A DNA stretch of 64,000 nucleotides. Source: Symbiodinium sp. CCMP2592. Taxonomy: Eukaryota > Sar > Dinophyceae > Suessiales > Symbiodiniaceae. The notes beneath the pieces were generated by a model, which saw only the letters and a program-made list of their open reading frames with translations, did not search any database and was not told the origin of the DNA. Below are positions 29,697-39,960 of this stretch, piece after piece. Position 1 is the first letter of the stretch; every line of letters starts with the position of its first letter. The position numbers were made by a program, and so were the translations under genes. The stretch lies in the NCBI GenBank assembly GCA_905221615.1, contig CAJNDT010000009.1:1-64000 (forward strand), read 5' to 3'.

Positions 29697-32600
29697 ATGT
29701 TGTACACAGAAGGAACGGAACCAACAGTGCCACCAAGCTTCTTCGCAAAAAAACTCCTCTTGCGTGCCATGTACTCGGTCTTGGGTTCCTTTAGTGGCTG
29801 GCCTGTTTTCTTGCATTTGGGGGCTTTGTTTGGCTCCTTTGCAGGCTTCTCTTTCTCACCGGGCTCGGCTGCGCTGTCTTCTTCACCCTTCTTCTTCTTG
29901 GATTTCTTCTTCGCCATCGCAATTTCCCGCTTCTCAGCAGCCAGCAGCTTTTGCTTGAAAGCATGCGCCTGTGGCGTACCGTCATCCTGCAGACACGCCT
30001 CGGCCACTTCCGGCGCCACGTCGGGAATGTCCTGGCAGTGTAAGCACCCGTCTAGACAAGAGTCTTTGAGCCTCACCACATCTGTTATTCGAGTGAGCCT
30101 TGGGCTTCGTAGAATGGCTGGCCTGCAACACAGTTGTAATCTTCTGCGAAAACGACAGATAGAGACCGAATTTTTGGATTGATCACAGAAAGCTGGGACT
30201 CTGGCTTCACTCCCAGTAGACATCTTATTCTCAACGTCCGTAGCCTGCGCAACCAACACAGAAACAAGAGACAAGAATGGACACAACGATTTGGCAAATC
30301 ATGGGTGCCTCGCGATCGGAAGGCGACGAGTCCTCGCACTTCTCCCATTTTTGTGGTTCCTCCCACCGATTGGCCCAGCTCTTATCCCACCAGCCTGAGT
30401 TCCAGCCCCAATCAGGGGAGTTCCAACCCCAATCCTGCCATCTCCCATCCTGCTTCTCCTTCCTCCAGGCGTGCCAGGCATTGGGCACCGGATCTGTCCA
30501 AGTTTTGTCCTCTTGGTCATTCCCCCACTCGGCCTGATCCCAAGCACCGCTTGTGCCAGGACTCCAAGTCTTTTCCTGGGACGCCTGCTCAGAAGTCTCA
30601 GCAGCCACGTCCTGAAAGGGTGCAAATCTCTCGGCAAGAACGGTCTTCTATGCATGCCAGGCAGTCCGACTGCCAGTTCGATGAAATTGTTCATGTGAGT
30701 GTGTAGTGTGTGTGTGTGTGTGCGCGTGCATGTTGGTCTCCTCTGGCCAGTCGTACTCGTCATCATCATGGGGCTGCTCTTTCCAGCACTCTTCATCAAT
30801 CCACTTTCTCTTCTCCTCATCACTCATTTCCCTGATGAGTGCAACGACATCCGGATTTTTGTCGAGGTAAGCTTGCATAGCTTGCAGTGCGTCAGCGCAA
30901 AGCTCCATGCTTTCATCATCTTCACCCTCAGCAGTACTGAACACTAGATAGGGCAACTGTGCTAGCGCAATGGTGATCCGCGCGAATGCAAAGCATGTTG
31001 GACTCTATAAGCTTGCCACCTCCTCTTCGTCCGAAGTGTCTTTGACCTCAGTATACACTTCGTGGCCACAGGACCCAGCGATCTACCACATAAGGGGTTC
31101 AGCGAGCTTCGGGCGCTGCTCCAGTGATTGGCATTGGTGCGGTAGTAGTCGTGCCTGCACATATAATCGGTATTTACACAAAGGATGTAGTTCATGTGGG
31201 CGCATGGCGCATGATGCCTCGAAGCTTCCAGGTCCTCCTTCTCACGATCGAGTTCATGTGCCTGTGTACTAGTCTTGGCTGCTATGACACATGAACAACA
31301 GAACGGGAAAGCAAGGCCGCCTTCAACTCCTCTTCCTGCGCACAAGCAATTTACAGCACCGTTTAACCAGCGACTATTCAAGATGCACAGCTGGGAAAGC
31401 CGGTCCGTGGGAGGGAGCTGGCTATCCTCCATCGATGCCGCGATCGGCTTGTTCCTTCCGAGGCACTCTCAAACACATCTCCGATCAAAATGTGCTGCCA
31501 GTCCTGGCCCACCCATTCATGAACTCGTGCGCAGCCGCCTGCTTGCAGGCTTAAAGACATGAGCCGGACGGGGGGCAAGGCTCTACACTACACACCGTGC
31601 AGACACAATAGCCGACATCGTACACATACAAACTAATGCAAACACGTACAGACGCACGCACCGTAGGCACCTCGGAATCATAGGCCAGTGTGTCGTCCAC
31701 CATGGCTTTATTTGGCGTTCGGCTCACGGATCGGGCTCGAGAGTTCTTCTTCATACGGTAACACGTTTTTGAGATTCGTAGGGCTTGGTCTTCGCGCCAC
31801 GAAGCAACTGAAACACCGGGTATGATAGGAAACCTCAAGTGGAACTTGTTAACAAGGATTGCGACAGCTCGCCTAGCAACTGCTAAAGTTACGAACTTGT
31901 TATCCAAGGTTTCGACCCACTGGAGCTGCTGCCGAAGGCTTCTCGACTTTAAAGACCCGTAGGGTACTATGGCACCTGTAAGCGCAACCCTTCGGCCACC
32001 GTCAGCACGCACAAAAGTGTCCCAAAGCCGTTTCGCTAGGTACAGTGCACGTTGGTGCTGACTCATCTTGAAATGGGCTGCGAATGTGAAGACACTTCCC
32101 TGTTATAATTTGGATAAACAAGACAGCTTTGCCGTCGGAGGCTTCGGGCTCCTCGATCTCGCTGCCGCCGGCTGCGAGGGATCGTGCGTTCCGAACTGGG
32201 TGGATAAAAGAGTTGCGGGGCGAGCCTGGCTCGATGTGCACTGTGAGGTCCGGGTGTGCGAAGAGGCTGAAGCCTGGTCGAAACGTGTGGGAGTTGAGAG
32301 GCTGATCTCTAAGCTACGAATTTCGGAAAGTTGTAAGATTGTAAGCTACAGGCCATCGTCGACGACCTCGTCGCCGTTAGCAGATAATTGAGCACGGCAA
32401 TCCTGCCATAACGTACACGAGCTGAAATCAAGAACCACTGTAGGAAACATCGAACCGAATATCCTGAGTGTAAGTGCCTACATCAAGACACCGCTGCACG
32501 CACTAGCGGTCCTCTTCCATCCGACTTCCGGGAGCAGGCCGCAAAAGTTTGCGGATGCATGCCCCTGTCCCTGTACCGACGGATACGAAAGTCTTGGGTT

Positions 32601-32739
32601 CGGTTTTCACTTTTTTTGCCGGTGATTTCTCGGGCTGCCCGCTATCCTGTGCAGAACGTTTTGGCCAATTACTTTTGCCAGACTTGCCAGACCTAGACTT
32701 CGACGACTCAGACTGCGCAGGGCGCTTCTTCACGGCCAT
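29697..32739 (-). CDS. Multi-exon hypothetical protein with Lys-rich N-terminus and Trp-rich segment
   Basis: The first exon starts with ATG at 32,739 (MAVKKRPAQSESSKSRSG, Lys/Ser-rich). Candidate exons follow on the minus strand. They are about 32,130-32,200; 31,950-32,066 (SQHQRALYLAKRLWDTF); about 31,860-31,910 (LDNKFVTLAVARRAVAIL); about 31,690-31,800 (EDQALRISKTCYRMKKNSRA); about 31,015-31,060 (EVKDTSDEEEV); 30,752-30,956 (LPYLVFSTAEGEDDESMEL, KNPDVVALIREMSDEEKRKW); about 30,290-30,615 (Trp-rich, WGWNSPDWGWNSGWW); and about 29,700-30,190 (SCLDGCLHCQDIPDVAPEVA, then a Lys-rich tail). Between the 31.0 and 30.9 kb pieces a GC...AG intron joins them in frame. No function recognised. The Trp-rich stretch resembles the N-terminus of the gene starting at 24,641. 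Whether all exons form one gene is uncertain. Confidence 0.55.
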
Positions 32740-32744
32740 TGCCG

Positions 32745-33951
32745 GGAGCCCTTCTGAGCAAAATTGCCCGCGGCCTGATGTAGGAAATTTCAGAACTGAA
32801 CCCTGTTTGTGGATTACGTATATTTCCTGCCCTAGCTATATAGTACAAACCAAATACGATAGCAACGCTCTATATAATGAGCTAGTCCAAACCGTATTAT
32901 AAAGGACTAGGCCCAGGCTACTTGCCACCCAAACGATGCTAGCGATCGATCACATGCGCTGGCTTCTCGAAGAGATCAGTACTATAGAGTCGTGAATACG
33001 TTAAGAGTTCGGGATCTCCCTGTGATCCCCAAATCACCGGCGATCTTGTAAGATACAGGATCGATCGATTGGCTTTAGAGAATAGTACTTATTAATGGGC
33101 GTATATATTGGGAGGATCGTAGAGGAGCTGCACTCCCGCGCAATGAGCTGTGCTGCAAATCCTCCAGCTCGGCATGGCAGATCGATATTGTTAGCACAAT
33201 TGCGCTGTGCTGTACGAAAGTTGTCTGGTTGATCATCGAGATCGAGAGATCGCAACTGCTCCAGATCGCGAGATCGAGGGCAAAAGAGATATGATATCGA
33301 GATCGAGGACTCGATCGAGAGGAGAGAAGTCGAAAAAATTAAGAGAGAAAGATAGAAAGAAAACTACCAGGATAGAGCCATCGGAGTGGCAGCTCGAACG
33401 AGTGCAACCACTCATATCGGTCACCAGCGCAGCCCTGCGCTCCAAGCGATGTATATGTTGTTTATGTGATCCAGATGAGAAGTTTATATGCACACGTATA
33501 TAATTGTAGTATATGTATGCAGAGAGGAAGCGACCCCTATTGGGGCACTGCCTCTCCGCATGTATATGGGTTAGGGTTCAGGTTTTTTCTCCACACAGTT
33601 GAGCCAATCTACAGCTTAGGGCCTTAGGGTTTTTCTCGAAACAGATTTGAGCCGTATCTGTACAACGCATGCAGCGCAAAGGCGAATTCGAAGCAAGCGT
33701 GCTTAATCTTGCCACTAGTTTCTTTGCAAAAGGCAAGAGACAGCATGCAGGAACCGGCCGGCCCATGCCAGCAAGATTGCGGTTTGAGCCAAATCAATAA
33801 GCAATTATCAAACGTACTATCCGTCGATCGCAGATGTTAAATTTTAATCAGCATAAGTGCCTACGTACATCTTGCCATGTATGCTATTTATCACAAGATC
33901 ATCAGCTGCATCTCAAGTTTGGGGGGGAGCCACACATGTTTCCGAGCGCGC

Positions 33952-33988
<37 letters not shown>

Positions 33989-34100
33989 GTTTTTGTATAT
34001 GTATATGAGCAAAAAACGATCGGTCTCCATATATGGATGTTGTTTACATATTTCGCGGTGAGTTAATTCAGGAAGCTCGGTTATACATTTATAATATATG
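32745..34100. other. Gene-poor stretch with GATCGA-rich and (TA)n DNA
   Basis: No conserved frame. 33,230-33,320 is rich in gatcgagatcgaga words, 33,955-33,985 is a (TA)n run, and 33,570-33,640 has two imperfect gggttagggtt/ttagggttt stretches. Confidence 0.5.
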
Positions 34101-34660
34101 TATGCACCGCCGTGGTGTGGCGTGTCATTAAGTGTGCCGTATATAGTGTGACATATCGTGGCAGTCGATCGATATAGCCATGTCGCGTATACGTCTATGT
34201 CTATATCGACCGTATTATAATTACAATATATATCGCCGTGGCGTGGCTTGGCCTGCTGTGCCATTCGACTGTACTAGCTATATATAGCGTGCCGTGGCAT
34301 GATCGAATTCGACCGTGTGTATATATACCACAGTCACATAGCGTGCCATGTCCGGCATGTGGCACGTGTAGATCGACGTGCGTGGTATGTATGGCATGGC
34401 GTGGTACATATATATAATACACCGGTCGAATATAAATATATATTTATACGTATATAGGCGTGTCGTGGCGCGGCGTGGCGCATGTCATCCGACCAGATCA
34501 TGTACGTAGGTGTATACGTGGCGTCGACGTGTCGTACGTGGCATAAAGTGGCGTGTCGTGTCCGTATATATCATTCGACTATAAGGCCATGCATGCCGTG
34601 GCGTCATTCGACCGTATAATATGCAGACGTTTCGCGTCGTGTCGTGTCGTGTCATTCGAA
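34100..34660. repeat. Degenerate flank of the 46-bp satellite
   Basis: Scattered gtggcgtg, cgtgtcgtg and attcgaccgta words without a fixed period. They look like decayed units of the array that follows. Confidence 0.6.
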
Positions 34661-35930
34661 CGTAATATATACACGTGCCGTGGCGTGACGTGTCGTGTCA
34701 TTCGACCGTATTATACCATAGTGTCGTGACGTGACGTGTCGTGTCATTCGACCGTATTATACTACAGTGTCGTGTCGTGACGTATCATATCATTCGACCG
34801 TATTATACTGTAGTGTCGTGTCGTGCCGTGTCGTGTCATTCGACCGTATTATACTATGGTGTCGTGCCGTGACGTGTCGTGTCATTCATTATACCATAGT
34901 GTCGTGTCGTGACGTGTCGTGTCATTCGACCGTATTATACTACAGTGGCGTGTCGTGACGTGTCGTGTCATTCGACCGTATTATACTATGGTGTCGTGCC
35001 GTGACGTGTCGTGTCATTCGACCGTATTATACTACAGTGTCGTGCCGTGACGTGTCGTGTCATTCGACCGTATTATACTATGGTGTCGTGCCGTGACGTG
35101 TCGTGTCATTCGACCGCATTATGCTATAGTGTCGTGTCGTGACGTGTCGTGTCATTCGACCGTATTATACCATAGTGTCGTGTCGTGACGTGTCGTGTCA
35201 TTCGACCGTATTATACTACAGTGGCGTGTCGTGACGTGTCGTGTCATTCGACCGTATTATACCATAGTGTCGTGTCGTGACGTGTCGTGTCATTCGACCG
35301 TATTATGCTATAGTGTCGTGTCGTGACGTGTCATGTCATTCGACCGTATTATACTATGGTGTCGTGCCGTGCCGTGTCGTGTCATTCGACCGTATTATAC
35401 TATGGTGTCGTGCCGTGACGTGTCGTGTCATTCGACCGTATTATACCATAGTGTCGTGTCGTGACGTGTCGTGTCATTCGACCGTATTATACTACAGTGG
35501 CGTGTCGTGACGTGTCGTGTCATTCGACCGTATTATACTATGGTGTCGTGCCGTGACGTGTCGTGTCATTCGACCGTATTATACCATAGTGTCGTGTCGT
35601 GACGTGTCGTGTCATTCGACCGTATTATACTACAGTGGCGTGTCGTGACGTGTCGTGTCATTCGACCGTATTATACCATAGTGTCGTGTCGTGACGTGTC
35701 GTGTCATTCGACCGTATTATGCTATAGTGTCGTGTCGTGACGTGTCATGTCATCCGACCGTATTATACTGTAGTGTCGTGTCGCGACGTGTCGTGTCATT
35801 CGACCGTATTATGCTATATATAGAGTCGTGTCGTGACGTCGTGTCATTCTACCGAATTACATTGCCGTGCCGTGCCGTGGCGTGGCAATATTCGACCGTA
35901 CTATGTAGGTCGACGTGTCATTCGACCGTA
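34660..35930. repeat. 46-bp satellite array
   Basis: About 25 units of cgtgtcgtgtcattcgaccg followed by tattatac(t/c)a and tggtgtcgtg.cgtga. Adjacent full units counted at 34,965-35,100 are exactly 46 bp. Some units are shortened. Divergence rises at both ends, and the right end abuts the CG-rich arm of the large element. Frames through it repeat every 138 bp and are not genes. Confidence 0.9.
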
Positions 35931-35952
35931 TTTCGCCGTGGCCTTGGCGCGC

Positions 35953-36658
35953 GCGCACGCGCGCGCGCGGGGTTCAAGATCCGTTATGCTTAGTATAAGT
36001 TATTTATCATGCATGCATGATCAATTTATAAATGTTGGCACGTATTAGGTACACTATATTTGTATTCATACAATTAGTTTTTAATAGACAGTTATATAGA
36101 CTGGCGCGCGCGCGCGTACAGCGCGCGCGCGCAATGGCTAATTGTTGATGTACTTAAAAGCAAATAACGTTGTGTATATTTATAAATATATATATATATG
36201 TCATTGCAAGCCTTAATACCTGCAATGGCACGCGCGCGCGCGGGGCGCGCGCGCGCCGCCAATTACTAATTAGTATTCTAATTCGAATGTAATTATATCT
36301 ATATAATTATACTGAAATATGTATATATATATATATGGCGCACACGTCGGCGCGCGCGCGCGGAAACGCGCGCGCGCGCCAGCGATGCAGTAAATGGAAT
36401 TATATTGTTATACATTTAGCTTTACACATATTGAATACATATATGGATTGTGGCATATATCCGCGCGCGCGCACGCGCGCGCGCACGCGCGCGCGCATGC
36501 GGATATATTCCACAATCCATATATGTATTCAATATATATGTGTAAAGCTATAAGTATATAACAATATAGTTAATTCAATTTACTGCATGGCTGGCGCGCG
36601 CGCGCGTTCCCGCGCGCGCGCGCGCCGACGTGTGCGCCAGATATATACTTGAAGGATC
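35953..36658. repeat. Left inverted arm
   Basis: Alternating-purine-pyrimidine (CG)n blocks of about 10-26 bp (35,947; 36,103; 36,230; 36,350; 36,463; 36,594) alternate with AT-rich stretches. The inner end is TATACTTGAAGGATC. Relative to the right arm, it carries an extra palindrome at 36,332-36,646. Confidence 0.75.
36332..36646. repeat. ~310-bp near-perfect palindrome with (CG)n centre
   Basis: Arms of about 150 bp. The left arm reads ggcgcacacgtcggcgcg, ..., tgcagtaaat, ..., tttagctttacacatat, ..., catatatggattgtgg; the right arm is the reverse complement with few changes. The centre (36,462-36,497) is a CG/CA alternating tract. It could extrude as a cruciform. Confidence 0.9.
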
Positions 36659-37061
36659 TTGGTGGTTAGTATTTGGTTACAGGGGATATGGGGGATATAA
36701 GTGGGGTTATATAACTTGTGTAAACGGACTTATCTATGTAGTTAACTAGAGTTACCTAAGTGAACTTATTTGGACTTAGCTAAGTGGGATAAGTTGAAAT
36801 ATCAGCAAATATTCACATACATAGATGAACATAAAATGTATATATCCTCCAGCAAAAGCACAGAAGGAGAAGTGAGGCCACCGAGGACCTACATGACAAT
36901 AAGCACGAGTGAAGCCGTCCAGAGCCTGATAAATCAAGCAATATATCGCCACAGAAAGTATTGCATGCATGCACATATTTCTGCAGTGCAAGCATGAGGA
37001 AAAGGCATGTGCATGATTCATGCATGCATGCTTGCAAGTATATACAGCGGTGACTTCAAGA

Positions 37062-37142
37062 CTCGCATGCAGGGCACACTGCTCGCATGCAGACATGCAC
37101 TCATGAAAGAGACTCGCATGCAGGGCACCTTGCTCGCATGCA
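37062..37142 (+). promoter_or_regulatory. Two GCAGGGCA...GCTCG motif copies, left end of element
   Basis: Copies at 37,062-37,092 and 37,112-37,142. Each has the form ctcgcatgcagggca, then 3-5 bases, then tgctcgcatgca. They lie just past the stop codon of the 671-residue gene and about 400 bp inside the left boundary, in opposite orientation to the copy at the right end. Confidence 0.6.
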
Positions 37143-37159
37143 TTTTTTTCGGCTAGCGG

Positions 37160-39175
37160 CTAGACCAAAACGATCGCTTTGCCATCCTTCTCCGAATAGA
37201 TGCAGCACGATTTGATGCTGTCCGTTGTCGTGATAAAGGGGTCGAGGTCTGTGCATTCAAACATGTGCTCGTACACATGCTTCCATGGTGTGACACAAGT
37301 CCAGACTTGGCCTGCAGCTTGGAAGTGAAACTGCACTAGACCCACAGTCGTAGCATCCAAAGCGACGATATCACCTTTTGTGCAAACGAACCCGCCGGCA
37401 TGCATGGCCCGCAAATCATGCAAAATGGGCCCCGTTGCAAATGGCATGACCTGGCCCACGAGATCAACGAGCTTCTTCGGGGCCGGCTTGGGGTTCATAA
37501 GCCGCACCTTTGAGGATGGAAGCTCTGCAGATATGCAGTTCAACTGCACTGCCAAGACATCCTTCAGGACACTCTCCTCGAAGCCCCTGGAGCCATCCAG
37601 CTTTTGGTTCGCAAACCGCTTGACGACTTTGTGTTTTCGCTCGTGGGTGAAGCACCACACCAAGTGGCCAAACTTTGCAAGAAATTCACCTAGATGAAGT
37701 GACATATGGTTCTTTGGAACCCATATATCTTGGCCATAGGTCTCTAGCAAGCAGTTCGAATGTTTCACGATCGTGTCGTGAAGGACCGCCGGGTCAACAG
37801 CACGTCCTCGCACAGCATCATGAAGCATGTCTACGACCTTGCACAGCATCAGGAAGCACATGCATGCCTGGACCGTGCCCGGGCTGATCGCTGTTGTCAT
37901 GACAAACTTCAAGATAAAGATTCGCAAAACAGGAAGAGCATTGAGGAGCTCAGAAGCCTCAGCCTTCACAGGAGATGTTTTCTTTTCCCGTTTTGCAAAA
38001 ACTCTTTTTGCATCGGGTGAAGCGAACTGCTTCGGCCACCGAAAGCTGGACACAAAATCCATGAGTCGATCCTCGCCGAAACCTGCATCGCGAAGCTCGG
38101 CAAAGAAGCAGCCCAATTCATTTCCAACGATGCCATGGACGAGGTAGATGTGAAAAAAATCGAACATTATGGCCTCAGGCACCTTGTGTCCTATGATGTC
38201 ATCCATGAGCAACCCGTGCACTCGCAGATTGAATCCCAGGGCTGTTTCCAAGGCCTCGAACTGTGCTTTGCTAACAGTGCCATGCTGTGCATCCAAGAAT
38301 GCCAGGAAATCCCGAGTCGTGGCATTGGTGTGTAAACGAAATTTCGAATAATCAGTGCACAAGCTGGACACGAACTCAGATCGCATGTCACTCACCGTGC
38401 TTCTGGCAGCAACGACATTGCTGCATCGGCAGCAGAAGACGGTGCCTGAGGCACCTTTTCCCTCGATGGACTGCTTAATGGCCGCTTCATCTGCGACTAA
38501 GATCTTCAAGTCCAAGAAGATGGGGAAATGGTCTCCTTCCGGAGTGTCCACCACCATGCCTTTTCGCATGTCGTGATCTGTGAAAAACAGTCGAAGCATG
38601 AGTCGCCACAAACACGTCAACCCGCCGATGGAAGAACAATGGTGCGACCGTAGGCAGGTCAGTGGAAACCATAATGCCTCAGACGCCAAACCGCGACTTC
38701 CAAGTTCGGATATACTCCAGTATATACATTGGATTTTGCGGGAATTGTTGGCTTTGAGTGTGTTGCCAGGGGTCACTTCATCAGCATAGAAAATGAGACC
38801 CCATGGCCGAGCATAGGATGGTGTCTCCTTGTGTGGCAACACCTCCTGTCGCAGAAATTCCCACAACGGAGCAAGACTGAAGATGTGCTTCAGGAAGGCA
38901 GCCGGGTGGATGTATGGCACCGTCACCGTCTTGTTGCACTGGCCCTCCACCGGGACCTCCATCTTCTGCACCAAGGGCCCATAAACACCGGTAAGAGATG
39001 CAAGGTCCTCCTCCCGAGCTCGCTTGATGGAGCTTCTGGAAGATGTAACGTCGTCGGCAAGCAACCCAGACTTCTTTAAGTCTGTCAACACACTCTCTAT
39101 GCCGTGTTGTGACACATATGCCTTGCGGCCCAACATAGCCAACGGAGCCTTGGAGCTGCTTGCAGTCTCAGTCAT
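37160..39175 (-). CDS. 671-residue transposase-like protein of the large element
   Basis: Single uninterrupted frame, 671 residues. Visible marks: LIFYADEVTPGN (about 128-138), HFPIFLDLKILVADEAAIKQ (about 216-235), a Gly/Cys cluster KGASGTVFCCRCSNVV (240-255), MFDFFHIYLVHGIVGNELG (337-355), and near the C-terminus WVPKNHMSLH (485-494) and CFTHERKHKVVKRFANQ (508-524). Acidic residues followed by a Cys cluster, a D..H helix and a late H-rich/ERKHK block recall, in outline, TNP2- or KDZ-type DDE transposases. This is inference from layout, and I cannot assign the catalytic triad. A GCAGGGCA motif lies 55 bp upstream of its ATG. It is the last gene of the block, nearest the left arm. I remember relatives with YADEV.PGN in several Symbiodinium genomes. 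Confidence 0.7.
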   Translation of the reverse strand: MTETASSSKAPLAMLGRKAYVSQHGIESVLTDLKKSGLLADDVTSSRSSIKRAREEDLASLTGVYGPLVQKMEVPVEGQCNKTVTVPYIHPAAFLKHIFSLAPLWEFLRQEVLPHKETPSYARPWGLIFYADEVTPGNTLKANNSRKIQCIYWSISELGSRGLASEALWFPLTCLRSHHCSSIGGLTCLWRLMLRLFFTDHDMRKGMVVDTPEGDHFPIFLDLKILVADEAAIKQSIEGKGASGTVFCCRCSNVVAARSTVSDMRSEFVSSLCTDYSKFRLHTNATTRDFLAFLDAQHGTVSKAQFEALETALGFNLRVHGLLMDDIIGHKVPEAIMFDFFHIYLVHGIVGNELGCFFAELRDAGFGEDRLMDFVSSFRWPKQFASPDAKRVFAKREKKTSPVKAEASELLNALPVLRIFILKFVMTTAISPGTVQACMCFLMLCKVVDMLHDAVRGRAVDPAVLHDTIVKHSNCLLETYGQDIWVPKNHMSLHLGEFLAKFGHLVWCFTHERKHKVVKRFANQKLDGSRGFEESVLKDVLAVQLNCISAELPSSKVRLMNPKPAPKKLVDLVGQVMPFATGPILHDLRAMHAGGFVCTKGDIVALDATTVGLVQFHFQAAGQVWTCVTPWKHVYEHMFECTDLDPFITTTDSIKSCCIYSEKDGKAIVLV

Positions 39176-39229
39176 GATGATTCAGAAGAGGTGCTCGACG
39201 AGTCAGTTCGTGAAAATGGAAGAAACCCT

Positions 39230-39261
39230 GACCACGAGCAAGTGCCCTGCAGTCGAGCAAT
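39230..39261 (-). promoter_or_regulatory. GCAGGGCA...GCTCG motif upstream of the 671-residue gene
   Basis: On the minus strand: ctcgactgcagggcacttgc then tcgtgg, ending 55 bp before the ATG at 39,175. Same orientation as the gene. Confidence 0.6.
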
Positions 39262-39754
39262 GGCTGGATGCATCCGTGGTACCGGATGACTGTCTGTATA
39301 TAGTCTGAACTTGTGCATGAGAACCATGTCTGAACATGAAGCATCTATATACATATGTGTATAAATTTACGATACGTAAAAGCAATATATACCTATATAA
39401 ACCCATATATAGATACCATATAGTACATACGAGGGAAAACCCTTTATATATAAGCCGACAGACCTATATATATATATATATACACATCCCCTATATAATA
39501 TATAAACCTATATAACCGTAAACCCTAAAACCCTATAACCCTGAAAACCCTATGTATTTATAAACCTGAACCTACAGTGTATATATTATATATTTATGAA
39601 CCTATATATGCACATGGCATGCATGCCTCAGCACTTGGAGCCTGCACACACTGCAGGCACAACACACACACACACACACTCGCCTGCCAACATACACATC
39701 CGGAAGAAGCTGGCAGCACGGGCTTCACACATGGTTGCATGGCATTCATGCATG

Positions 39755-39960
39755 ATGCAAGGAAAGCTCGCGAGCAGCTTTTGCCGACTTTCCTCAAAAT
39801 CCTGTCGCGATGGAGTGCATTTAGCGAAAGCAGGGGCTTCAGACATGGCATTGCATGATGCATGATGCATGGAAAGCTCGCGAGTATAGCTTCTGCCGAG
39901 AATCCTCAAAATCCTGTCGCGATGGAGTGCGATGGAGTGCATTTAGCGAAAGCACGACGG
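39755..39960. repeat. ~110-bp tandem duplication
   Basis: Two copies of a unit containing ggaaagctcgcgag, then tcctcaaaatcctgtcgcga, then tggagtgcatttagcgaaag. They sit immediately downstream (minus sense) of the 477-residue gene. Confidence 0.85.

Noticed and set aside
33780..33800. Spliced-leader relic (tttgagccaaatc)
   Set aside because: Only about 10 bases match the reverse complement of the dinoflagellate spliced leader and no gene start follows; chance match.
35277..35993. Repeated frames in the 46-bp satellite
   Set aside because: 46 is not a multiple of 3, so the protein repeats only every three units and is shared by all copies; stops appear wherever a unit is shortened.
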